Below, one piece after another: positions 1 to 8,193 of a stretch of DNA of 61,062 nt. The number at the start of each line of letters is the position of its first letter. Position 1 is the stretch's first letter. The stretch comes from Chitinophagales bacterium (GTDB taxonomy: Bacteria > Bacteroidota > Bacteroidia > Chitinophagales > Chitinophagaceae), in assembly GCA_013297995.1 (NCBI GenBank), contig JAAFJB010000009.1:1-61062 (forward strand), written 5' to 3'. The notes under the pieces are model-generated. The model saw only the letters and a list, made by a program, of their open reading frames with translations, was not told the DNA's origin and did no database searches. Made by a program: the position numbers and the translations under genes.

Positions 1-409
1 GCAAAGCCACATAACCCATATTAGATTTTCGCCTAAAAAAATGTTCTATTTTGTGTAAGTCGGCACAAATTTTATCACGGTTATGTAGCGATAAACAAAG
101 CAGTTCTACTTCTTCAATACAATCAATATTTAGCGTGGCTTTGGTATTGCTAAAATAGGCTTGATAATCTGTAACCCACCAATCTTCCATAGCAAACTGC
201 ATAATATATTCCTTGCCTGCGTTATCTACGTGATACGCTTTCAAAAGCCCCTTGACTACAAAATAGTCATTGGTTACATTTTGACCTTCTTGAATTAAGA
301 ATTGATGCTTTTTGAGTTTCTTGGTAGTAAAATGCGAAAGAATATATTCAAATTCTTGATCGGTAACTGGTGTAATTTTTTCAAAATGTTTTCGTAATTC
401 TAAACTCAT
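1..409 (-). CDS. Crp/Fnr-family transcriptional regulator (partial, N-terminal part)
   Basis: Reading the minus strand from an ATG at 409 gives an open frame of 136 codons that runs off the left edge. The translation begins MSLELRKHFEKITPVTDQEF and continues with a cyclic-nucleotide-binding-like beta-roll (a stretch reading FLIQEGQNVTNDYFVVKGLL followed by KEYIMQFAMEDWW). This is the effector domain of Crp/Fnr proteins, which usually regulate stress or respiratory genes. The C-terminal helix-turn-helix lies outside the window, so DNA binding cannot be verified. In many Bacteroidota relatives the cNMP-contacting residues are not conserved, so the ligand is unknown. An 8-bp tandem repeat lies 115 bp upstream of the start. 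Confidence 0.8.
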   Translation of the reverse strand, partial: MSLELRKHFEKITPVTDQEFEYILSHFTTKKLKKHQFLIQEGQNVTNDYFVVKGLLKAYHVDNAGKEYIMQFAMEDWWVTDYQAYFSNTKATLNIDCIEEVELLCLSLHNRDKICADLHKIEHFFRRKSNMGYVAL

Positions 410-524
410 ATTTCAAATATAATCCTATTATTTATCGATTGTGCTGTTTCATATTCACCCCAAGTGTAGCATGAATTTTTAATTTGTTCCAAAATATATC
501 AGTCCACTGATAAAAAATGGTATT

Positions 525-587
525 AATAACCAATAACTTAATAACCCAATAACCCAATAACTCAATAACTTAATAACTGAATAGCTG
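525..587. repeat. 8-bp tandem repeat (AATAACNN, about 8 copies)
   Basis: Eight consecutive units start with AATAAC (the last one AATAGC). The first unit is 7 bp and the others are 8 bp; the last two bases vary. The array begins in the spacer upstream of the Crp-like gene and runs over the stop codon (562-564) into the last codons of the DUF1501 gene. Because 8 is not a multiple of 3, gain or loss of a unit would change the C-terminus of that protein. The period matches two other intergenic arrays in this window (45803-45858 and 50193-50239). Confidence 0.8.
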
Positions 588-1827
588 CCTCCCCTTCCCA
601 TTTAGGAAACAATACTCCGTTATTATTTATTTTTAAATGCCCATTGGCTACCGCACTGAATACAGATCTGAAATCGGTACTCACAGGAAGGTCTCTGCCA
701 TCTTCTAAATTTGCTTTATCAAGGGTCTGCATCTGGTGATATACTTTTCCACCCGCCACATTATTTCCCAATACAAATAAACAGCTTGCTCTTCCATGAT
801 CTGTACCACCTGTTCCATTCTGTGCTACTGTTCTTCCAAACTCAGTCATGGTCATTACCGTTACCTCATCTTGATAGCCACCCAAATCTTTCCAAAATGC
901 TGCAATGCTATCACTGAAATCTTTTGCATTTCTAGCGAATATTCCGTTGGCTGCTCCTTGATTAAAATGCGTATCCCATCCTCCCATCTCCGCAAATGCC
1001 ACTTCCATTCCGATATTCATTTTTATCAACACTGCTATTTGTTTCAATGATTTACCCAATGAAGAACTGGGATATATTACACCAGCAGCTGGTTGATAAT
1101 TTTTAATATTATTTACATTCAACATTTTTAAGGCATCAAAACTTTCTTTGCCTGTTTCACTCAATATTTTATGGGTTGTTTGATCGTATAATTCTTCAAA
1201 CGATCCAGCTGCTATATTTGCCGCCAGTGGATTACCTTTCATTTGAATGGCAAAATCAGATAAATTATTAATGGCTATCGCTTTATTGTCGCCATATAAA
1301 CTTCTAGGCATTGCACTGGTTAAACTTACTGCTCTAAATGGTGAAGCATCATGCCCCAATAGACCCACAGCTCTGTTTAACCATCCACTTGAAGTGCCTT
1401 TATTAAATGGCGTACCACTCTCCATATAATCTTGCGCATCAAAGTGACTTCTCGTTGTATTGGGACTACCAACGCCATGTACAATGGCCATTCTTTGTTC
1501 TCCAAATAAGGGATAGAGGGATTCAAAAGAAGGATGCAACCCAAAATGACCATCTAAGTCAAACTGTTTACCTTCTGTTTGTGCGGGACTCATAAATAAA
1601 GTAGGTCGCAATGCTTTAAGATTGGGATCTGCAAAAGGGCTTACAGCCATCAAACCATCCATTGCACCCCGCTGAAAAATACATACCAGTGTTTTATTTT
1701 TTTTGAAGGGAAGTTGGGTCTTAATACTATTGGCAGCTTTTGCAATAAAGGAAGGAATTCCACCAGCAATGCCCGTAGCAAATAAAGCCATAGCGCCCGA
1801 TTTCATGAATGCTCTTCTGTTGGTCAT
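562..1827 (-). CDS. DUF1501 family protein, Tat-exported
   Basis: The start is placed at the ATG at 1827, giving 421 aa. A longer frame to 1926 exists, but it would overlap the upstream gene and would bury the signal peptide. The N-terminus MTNRRAFMKSGAMALFATGI has a twin-arginine motif followed by a hydrophobic stretch, so export through Tat is expected. The body shows the DUF1501 (sulfatase-like, alkaline-phosphatase-fold) pattern: a RGAMDGL block, a HxDAQDYMESG block, a GGWDTH block (H at the conserved metal-site position) and an EFGRT...GTDHG block. The biochemical role of DUF1501 is unknown. It follows a DUF1800 gene by 55 bp, the usual partner. It lacks the C-terminal sorting domain carried by the paralogue at 28210-29784. 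Confidence 0.85.
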   Translation of the reverse strand: MTNRRAFMKSGAMALFATGIAGGIPSFIAKAANSIKTQLPFKKNKTLVCIFQRGAMDGLMAVSPFADPNLKALRPTLFMSPAQTEGKQFDLDGHFGLHPSFESLYPLFGEQRMAIVHGVGSPNTTRSHFDAQDYMESGTPFNKGTSSGWLNRAVGLLGHDASPFRAVSLTSAMPRSLYGDNKAIAINNLSDFAIQMKGNPLAANIAAGSFEELYDQTTHKILSETGKESFDALKMLNVNNIKNYQPAAGVIYPSSSLGKSLKQIAVLIKMNIGMEVAFAEMGGWDTHFNQGAANGIFARNAKDFSDSIAAFWKDLGGYQDEVTVMTMTEFGRTVAQNGTGGTDHGRASCLFVLGNNVAGGKVYHQMQTLDKANLEDGRDLPVSTDFRSVFSAVANGHLKINNNGVLFPKWEGEAAIQLLSY

Positions 1828-1882
1828 AAAAAATAAATTTAGAAATAAAAAAGGTGAACCGAATTTTATAATTCGTAATAAA

Positions 1883-3739
1883 TTATTTTCGCTGAAATTC
1901 AGGTGAGCCAATAATAATACCCACAACCTGGGCTATTATGGTATTGTTCTCCATGCCTATTATCGGTTCAATGGATTGATTATTTTTATTTCTTTCCTGT
2001 TTTTCAGTTGTTCTATTGCCTCTAGGCTTTATTGCATCCTCCATGAATGCATCAAATTCAATGGCTGAATTTTTTTCAACAGCAGCATTTATTTTTGCTG
2101 CGAACGCATCATCGTTTACCATTGTTGCAAGCCGCAGAATATTAGCACTATGATCTCTCTCTGGAAGCAATAAATTACTATATATATTTAAGGCATCTGT
2201 GGTGCTTTCGGGTTCATGGTTATTGTTAAGTGCCAATAAATCTATTTTAATACCGGGGATTTTCTGCGCGGCAAATGCTAGACCAAAATTCATTCTATTT
2301 AGTAATGCACCCGTATTAATCCAATAAGCTGCTTTATCTGGAAAACCAGTAGGAGCTTGGTAGAAATAGATTTTTTGTCCCATTTTAGCACACCAGTTAT
2401 ACAGTTGAAAGGGTTGTTGAACCTCTGCGTTGGTAGCCCTAACAGCGCTAATGATTAATTCAAAAGGCGATTTTAGTTTTTCTCTGGTAATTTTCTGATT
2501 CCAGAAATCGGCGTGGTTTACCATGGCAGTTAAAACAGCTTTAATATTTCCATTGGTCTGCTGAAAAATATGAGCCATTTGTTTAACCAAGTTAAGAGAA
2601 GGCGTATCACTCACAAAACGAGTAGCCAATTTTTTACAGATAAATTGAGCCGTGGCAGCATTTGTAGCGAGCAGGTGAATTACTTCACGGCCTTCTTTGT
2701 ATCCCCCATTTTCAGGAAAATTTTTTCCTAGTATTGTTTTAGCAGAATCATCGTGTTTATCGGCACGAAACAAAAAATCGCCTTCTATTACAAAGCCACG
2801 TTTCTCTAGATTATCTTTAGCAGTTCTTTCGAATAAATTTTTAGCTGGAGATTCATGAATCATTGGTCGTATACCCCAGCCAGTAAATGCTTTTGCAACG
2901 GCTGTTACATCTGCTTGTGTGTATCCACCATCTACACCCAGGGTGTGTAATTCCATAATTTCTCGTGCATAATTTTCATTCAAACCCCGTGCTTTTTTTG
3001 CTTTGCTATTACTCACACTATTTGCATTGTCTAAAAATTCCAGCATGGCAGGATGTTTGGCTGTTGCTTCCAGCATGGCTTCAAAATGGCCAATAATATT
3101 GGGTCTAATTGCATCCCGCTCATAAGTAAGTATATATTGTTGGCATTGCTGCTTGGTAATAGACACATTAAAATGGTTGAACCAAAAATCAGTCAGCAAT
3201 TCATGCAATTGGTTATTGCTGTAAGCTGCCCTAATTATTTTTTGGTTGATGAGTTCGCTTTGCAGTTCTTTGATGGGCTTAAAGCCCTGCTCTTGCATCA
3301 ATGATCGCAGTTTTTGTTGGTACTCTTTTTTATCACCGCCTTTAATAGAATCTTTATTTACCAATCCATTTTTTACAGCAAACCTTAGTAGTTGACCCGC
3401 ATTCATATACTTGTTTACAATGGTTTCATTGTTTAAATTCAGGGTAGTATATTGGGCTAAGCGCAGCGCCAAATTATCTTCGTTAAAACTGCCATTTAAT
3501 TGTTGTTCAAACCAAGCATCGAGACCTGTTTTCAAGAGTTCATTAACCTGACCGGGTTTGGCACCAAAGGTAAAACGATCTAGCAGTCTAGCTGCTGCTT
3601 GACGAGCAGAATACCCATATTTTTTAAAGGGCATTTTTACAGAACCAGCATAATTGGCAGGTGTAGAATCGGAAAAGGAGCTCAATACAATTAGTGCGAA
3701 TCCTACTATGAATGATTGAAATACGCGTTTAAAATACAT
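1883..3739 (-). CDS. DUF1800 family protein, secreted
   Basis: 618 aa with a Sec-type signal peptide (residues 1 to about 24, hydrophobic core FIVGFALIVLSSF). The DUF1800 family is recognised by the N-terminal block with ARQAAARLLDRFTFG, a WFNHFNVS block, and near residues 253-290 the sequence NENYAREIMELHTLGVDGGY followed by a TGWG block. Function is unknown for the family. In Planctomycetes, Proteobacteria and Bacteroidota it is nearly always next to DUF1501, as here (55 bp apart, same strand), so the two probably act as a pair outside the cytoplasm. The C-terminal third has low-complexity polar stretches. A second pair lies at 28210-31414. Confidence 0.85.
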   Translation of the reverse strand: MYFKRVFQSFIVGFALIVLSSFSDSTPANYAGSVKMPFKKYGYSARQAAARLLDRFTFGAKPGQVNELLKTGLDAWFEQQLNGSFNEDNLALRLAQYTTLNLNNETIVNKYMNAGQLLRFAVKNGLVNKDSIKGGDKKEYQQKLRSLMQEQGFKPIKELQSELINQKIIRAAYSNNQLHELLTDFWFNHFNVSITKQQCQQYILTYERDAIRPNIIGHFEAMLEATAKHPAMLEFLDNANSVSNSKAKKARGLNENYAREIMELHTLGVDGGYTQADVTAVAKAFTGWGIRPMIHESPAKNLFERTAKDNLEKRGFVIEGDFLFRADKHDDSAKTILGKNFPENGGYKEGREVIHLLATNAATAQFICKKLATRFVSDTPSLNLVKQMAHIFQQTNGNIKAVLTAMVNHADFWNQKITREKLKSPFELIISAVRATNAEVQQPFQLYNWCAKMGQKIYFYQAPTGFPDKAAYWINTGALLNRMNFGLAFAAQKIPGIKIDLLALNNNHEPESTTDALNIYSNLLLPERDHSANILRLATMVNDDAFAAKINAAVEKNSAIEFDAFMEDAIKPRGNRTTEKQERNKNNQSIEPIIGMENNTIIAQVVGIIIGSPEFQRK

Positions 3740-3956
3740 ACCCTTTTTTGGGTTGGACGAAGTATGGACATAAAGGTTTAATAAAGGTTGGAAATTAAAT
3801 TGTGTTGAGAGTTTTTTAGACAGCTTCTGTTCGCTTATTTATCTTTTTCCGTTTTTTTGTATTCCTTTACCATCATTGTTGTACTACTAATGTATTAACC
3901 CCCTAATATTTGAATGGTTTTAGAAATTAGTAGCACATTTTTACGCGCGCCCATCT

Positions 3957-6350
3957 CTATTTTTTTACAGCGATCTTATACAATATTAAACCCATCAAAG
4001 AGAATAAAATAGTACCCAACAAAAAGTAGCCATTCTGTGAAAAAATATGTATCAACCCTTCTTCGGCACTAACAGCCGCCAAGAATTTTTCACCTCCGGA
4101 TGAGCCAGCAATAAACGCAATAATCACACCAGCTACCGCACCACCGGCTACTAAACCAGTCGCAAATAAATTACCCTTACCCAACTCTTCTTCTTCAGCA
4201 GATATTGCAGTGTTTTCTTTTTTCTGTTTAGATTCTACTATGCCACGAATAGCACCTCCTATAAATATGGGTAGTGTAGTAGCCAGCGGTAAGTAAGCAC
4301 CTACTGCAAAGCTGAGCGATTTAATACCACAGAGCTCCATGGTAATGGCTAAAAAAACTCCTGCAAAAACATATTGCCAATCTAGATTCTGCGATAAGAT
4401 TCCTTTAATTAATGTAGCCATCAACGTGGCTTGTGGTGCAGGGTACTTTTCAGTACCTATTGCGTGGTTAATACCTTGACTCAACATTTCAGAGCTGGGC
4501 TTATCGAGAAACTTTACCGTGAGCCCAATTACAACAGAAGAAACAATTGCTCCTACAAATAAGGCTATTTGCTGATTGCGAGGCGTTGCTCCCACTATAT
4601 AACCACTCTTTAAATCCTGAGAGGTTGCACCTGCATTGGCAGCTGCAATACAAATCATTCCTCCTACTACCAATACCAATGGCTCAAAAGATTGTCCCGT
4701 CCACCCCACACTTAAAAAAATCAAACTGGTTCCCATCACAGTAGCTATGGTCATTCCACTGATGGGATTATTAGAAGATCCTATCAACCCCACAATACGT
4801 GAAGAAACGGTTACAAACAAAGCCCCAAAAATAACAACCAGTACCCCAATTAATAATTTTTGTACAATGGTATCACCCGGCACTTGCGGTAAAAATGTAA
4901 TCAATGCAATTAAACCGAGTGTACCCAGTCCCACTACTTTTAAACTCAAATCTTTTTCTGTCCGCACCACCTTAACCCCACTATCTCCTGATTCTGATTT
5001 TAAAGAAGCTACACTTCCTTTAACGGATTTAACAATGGTAGGAATGGTTTTTATTAACGTAATAATACCGCCTGCTGCCACCGTTCCTGCGCCTATTTGA
5101 CGGATATAGGCATAATAAACAGCCGCTGAATAATCCGAGAATTGATGGGTGATGGGATTCCATCCACCTTTACCACCCGCAGTAGCCAATACCCCAATTA
5201 ATAATTTTTGTACAATGGTATCACCAGGCACTTGCGGCAAAAATGTAATCAATGCAATTAAGCCCAGAGTACCCAGTCCCACTACTTTTAAACTCAAATC
5301 TTTTTCTGTCCGCACCACCTTAACCCCACTATCTCCTGATTCTGATTTTAAAGAAGCCACACTTCCTTTAACGGATTTAACAATGGTAGGAATGGTCTTC
5401 ATCAAAGTAATAATACCGCCTGCGGCAACCGTTCCTGCGCCTATTTGACGAATATAGGCATAATAAACAGCCGCTGAATAATCCGAGAATTGATGGGTGA
5501 TGGGATTCCATCCACCTTTACCACCCGCAGTAGTAATATTTATTAGATAGCCCAATTTTACCAACTGGCCTGCAATAATATCTGGCGGCACCAAGGAAGA
5601 AAATAATGGAATAAATACCAGCCAACTCAATACACCACCTGCTACCAATACACCACCTATTTTGGGACCGATGATATAGCCTACCCCTAAATATTCTGGC
5701 GTTATTTCTCCGCTCAGTTTTGCTGATGGAAAAAATTTATTTATCTGCTGCGTTGCATAATAAGGTGTTTCTGCAATTATATGCAACACTTTTTGCAGAA
5801 TGGCATACACAAATGCCACGCCTAAGCCCCAAAAAGCAGTCTTTGCAAAATCACCCCCTTTCTCTCCAGCTTTTAACACGTCTCCGCAAGCTGTTCCTTC
5901 GGGATAAGGAAGATTATCGTGCTCATTTACAATCAATGCTTTTCGCAATGGCACCATCAACAGTGTGCCCAACAATCCGCCTACAATAGCTAAAATTAAA
6001 ATGGTGAGGTAATTAAAATATTCCGCACTATCGGGCGATGATAAAAACAAAAAACCTGGCAACGTAAATGCCACCCCTGCTGCAATACTTTCCCCTGCTG
6101 AACCCGTTGTTTGTATGATATTATTTTCTAGAATGGTGGTCTTTAAAAATTTCCTTCCTAGGGTTATGGCAATTACTGCAATGGGGATGGAAGCAGAAAC
6201 CGTCAACCCCGCTTTTAGTGCTAAATAAACAGTAGCAGCACCAAAAATTACCCCAAAAAGACTTCCTACTAAAACAGATTTTACGGTAAGTTCTGCCATC
6301 TTAGATTCAGCCGCTACAAAGGGTTTGAATGTTTTTTTTTGATCAGGCAT
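3957..6350 (-). CDS. OPT family oligopeptide transporter with an internal 116-residue tandem duplication
   Basis: 797 aa polytopic membrane protein of the OPT family, which imports small peptides or metal chelates with protons. The N-terminal part has the family pattern: ELTVKSVLVGSLFGVIFGA, then PIAVIAITLG, NIIQTTGSAGESIAAGVAFT and LPYPEGTACGDVLKAGE. Near the middle, a block of about 116 residues beginning TAGGKGGWNPITHQFSDYSA and ending LLIGVL occurs twice in a row, differing only by Met versus Ile. Without one copy the protein would be 681 aa, close to what is usual for bacterial OPT proteins. The block carries about two membrane spans, so topology could be preserved. The gene is divergent from the POT transporter, with 84 bp between them. 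Confidence 0.9.
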   Translation of the reverse strand: MPDQKKTFKPFVAAESKMAELTVKSVLVGSLFGVIFGAATVYLALKAGLTVSASIPIAVIAITLGRKFLKTTILENNIIQTTGSAGESIAAGVAFTLPGFLFLSSPDSAEYFNYLTILILAIVGGLLGTLLMVPLRKALIVNEHDNLPYPEGTACGDVLKAGEKGGDFAKTAFWGLGVAFVYAILQKVLHIIAETPYYATQQINKFFPSAKLSGEITPEYLGVGYIIGPKIGGVLVAGGVLSWLVFIPLFSSLVPPDIIAGQLVKLGYLINITTAGGKGGWNPITHQFSDYSAAVYYAYIRQIGAGTVAAGGIITLMKTIPTIVKSVKGSVASLKSESGDSGVKVVRTEKDLSLKVVGLGTLGLIALITFLPQVPGDTIVQKLLIGVLATAGGKGGWNPITHQFSDYSAAVYYAYIRQIGAGTVAAGGIITLIKTIPTIVKSVKGSVASLKSESGDSGVKVVRTEKDLSLKVVGLGTLGLIALITFLPQVPGDTIVQKLLIGVLVVIFGALFVTVSSRIVGLIGSSNNPISGMTIATVMGTSLIFLSVGWTGQSFEPLVLVVGGMICIAAANAGATSQDLKSGYIVGATPRNQQIALFVGAIVSSVVIGLTVKFLDKPSSEMLSQGINHAIGTEKYPAPQATLMATLIKGILSQNLDWQYVFAGVFLAITMELCGIKSLSFAVGAYLPLATTLPIFIGGAIRGIVESKQKKENTAISAEEEELGKGNLFATGLVAGGAVAGVIIAFIAGSSGGEKFLAAVSAEEGLIHIFSQNGYFLLGTILFSLMGLILYKIAVKK
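4843..5538. repeat. 348-bp in-frame tandem duplication inside the OPT gene
   Basis: Two copies, about 4843-5190 and 5191-5538, have a period of exactly 348 bp (116 codons). Comparing them by eye I count 13 substitutions, all in third codon positions. Only one changes an amino acid (Met in the 5191-5538 copy, Ile in the other). At the junction the GVL codons continue into Ala-Thr-Ala-Gly instead of Val-Val-Ile. Divergence with nearly only synonymous changes suggests either purifying selection on both copies or two strain alleles joined in an assembly. Confidence 0.92.
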
Positions 6351-6434
6351 ACTAAATAATTTTTATAGAAATAGATAAAACAGTCACCTGCTTATTGATA
6401 AGTTTCCAATACTTTAGTGTTCAAAATACAATAT

Positions 6435-7880
6435 ATGTGTGATATACAAAAAGATAAGTTGAAAACAGGAATGCCAAAATCGGTTCCCTTTATCATTGGG
6501 AATGAAGCAGCAGAACGTTTCAGCTTTTATGGCATCAGATCTATTATGAGTACTTTTTTGGTGGCGCAATTCTTTAATCCCGCCAATAACCCTGCATTAC
6601 AAAATATGGCCGAAGCCAAGTCCAATGAGTTAACCCATCTTTTTGTAACCTTCGCTTATTTTATGCCGCTGGTAGGAGGCATTCTTGCAGATTGGTTTTT
6701 TGGAAAATATAAAATCATTTTTTGCCTATCCATCGTGTACGCATTGGGGAATCTTACCCTTGCATTTTCTACGGGTAATCTCTCGGCATTTACAGTGGGG
6801 TTAATTATTATAGCCATTGCAGCAGGCGGAATAAAATCATGCGTGTCTGCCAATGTGGGCGACCAGTTTGATAAAAGCAACCAGCATTTAATGACCAAAG
6901 TTTACAGTTGGTTTTATTTCAGCATCAATACTGGTTCTGTTGTTTCTACCTTATTCATTCCAATCGTGTACAATAAATATGGCCCTGAATGGGCTTTTGG
7001 TATTCCGGGTATATTGATGTGTTTGGCTACCATTATTTTCTGGACGGGCAGAAAAAAATATATCCGCGTTGCTCCTACGGGTATTAAAAAAGAAAATTTT
7101 TTATTCATCAGCGCTTATGCCATTAAATCGTTTTTTTCAAACAGAGATGGGGAAAGCGTTTGGCAGGTAGTTGCCAAAAAATATTCAGCCGAATCCATTG
7201 ATGGTGTACAGGCTGTTTACCGCATACTAATGGTGTTTGCATTCACCCCTATTTTTTGGGCTTTATGGGATCAGAATTTATCTGAGTGGGTGTTGCAATC
7301 GGCTAAAATGGATCGAACTATTTTTGGGCATGAATTGCTTTCTGAACAAATACAAACCTTCAACCCCCTATTCTTAGTCACCATGATTCCTATTTGTTCT
7401 TATTTTATTTTTCCCTTCTTCAATAAAATAGGAATCAACCCTACCCCACTAAGAAAAATAGGTGCGGGACTATTTTTAACAGGTATTTCATTTGTAGTAA
7501 TTGCGCTGATACAGGAAAATATTGATGGCGGTGGAAGACCTTCTATCTGGTGGCAAATACTGGCTTATTTAATTCTTGCATTAGCAGAAATATTGGTCTC
7601 CATGACCTGCCTTGAATATGCCTATACCCATTCGCCCAAATCAATGAAAAGTACCATGACGGCACTCTATTTATTGGGTATTGCTGCTGGCAATTTTTTT
7701 GTAAGCCTTGTAAATGGAAGTATTGCCAATGGGGGCTTTTTTGCTCGTTTTACTGGAGCTGCTTACTATTGGTTTTTTATAGAAATTTTAGCCGTATTCT
7801 TTGTGCTCTACTTGCTGGTAGCAAAGCGACTTCCTGAAAAAAGTTATATTGGTATGGCAGATGATACCCAACCTTCATAA
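6435..7880 (+). CDS. POT/PTR2 family proton-dependent oligopeptide transporter
   Basis: 481 aa from the ATG at 6435. A GTG at 6417 would add six residues, and an ATG at 6477 is also possible just before the family motif. The POT signature for proton coupling, NEAAERFSFYG (ExxERFxYYG type), is near the N-terminus and is followed by about twelve to fourteen hydrophobic segments. A second typical block is GGIKSCVSANVGDQFD. These transporters import di- and tripeptides into the cytoplasm using the proton gradient. The gene is divergent from the OPT transporter, giving two peptide importers around one 84-bp promoter region. The sequence ends with a short polar tail. Confidence 0.92.
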   Translation: MCDIQKDKLKTGMPKSVPFIIGNEAAERFSFYGIRSIMSTFLVAQFFNPANNPALQNMAEAKSNELTHLFVTFAYFMPLVGGILADWFFGKYKIIFCLSIVYALGNLTLAFSTGNLSAFTVGLIIIAIAAGGIKSCVSANVGDQFDKSNQHLMTKVYSWFYFSINTGSVVSTLFIPIVYNKYGPEWAFGIPGILMCLATIIFWTGRKKYIRVAPTGIKKENFLFISAYAIKSFFSNRDGESVWQVVAKKYSAESIDGVQAVYRILMVFAFTPIFWALWDQNLSEWVLQSAKMDRTIFGHELLSEQIQTFNPLFLVTMIPICSYFIFPFFNKIGINPTPLRKIGAGLFLTGISFVVIALIQENIDGGGRPSIWWQILAYLILALAEILVSMTCLEYAYTHSPKSMKSTMTALYLLGIAAGNFFVSLVNGSIANGGFFARFTGAAYYWFFIEILAVFFVLYLLVAKRLPEKSYIGMADDTQPS

Positions 7881-7970
7881 AAGCAAAAAGCAGAGGTTAA
7901 ATACTTTTTCACCCATCTCCGCTCACAATAATACGGTGGACATTTACACAATTATTCAGCGTATTATTGC

Positions 7971-7978
7971 TATATTTG
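7971..7978 (+). promoter_or_regulatory. Candidate -7 promoter element (TAnnTTTG) of the xre-hsd operon
   Basis: TATATTTG matches the Bacteroidota -7 consensus TAnnTTTG exactly, 27 bp upstream of the xre start codon. I do not see a good TTG -33 element at the expected 19-21 bp spacing. It is the only promoter-like motif noticed between the POT gene and the operon. Confidence 0.4.
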
Positions 7979-8005
7979 GCTGTATAAAACATAATTAGGC
8001 TCCAG

Positions 8006-8188
8006 ATGAACCGAATTAAAGAAGTACTGAAAGAGAAAGGCATCTCACAGAGTTGGCTTGCGAAAAAGCTAGACAAAAGTTACAACTCAATTAACGAGTA
8101 CTCACGCAATGTAAGACAGCCAAGCATTGAAGATCTGTATCGAATTGCAAAAATTTTGGACGTAACCGCTAAAGATTTATTGAAGTAA
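8006..8188 (+). CDS. XRE/Cro-C1 type helix-turn-helix regulator of the hsd operon
   Basis: 60 aa, almost entirely one HTH_3 domain: the sequence KGISQSWLAKKLDKSYNSIN gives helices 2 and 3, and RQPSIEDLYRIAKILDV gives helices 4 and 5. It resembles the small controller proteins of restriction systems. It is the first gene of the operon, 5 bp before hsdR, so it probably represses its own promoter and times expression of the nuclease. The lack of any other domain makes a role beyond DNA binding unlikely. Confidence 0.85.
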   Translation: MNRIKEVLKEKGISQSWLAKKLDKSYNSINEYSRNVRQPSIEDLYRIAKILDVTAKDLLK

Positions 8189-8193
8189 GTATA

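Noticed and set aside
1827..1926. N-terminal extension of the first DUF1501 protein up to 1926
   Set aside because: It would overlap the DUF1800 gene and place the Tat signal internally; the ATG at 1827 fits better.
4636..5448. Two similar plus-strand frames opposite the OPT gene
   Set aside because: They are alike only because they lie over the 348-bp tandem duplication; the real gene is on the minus strand.
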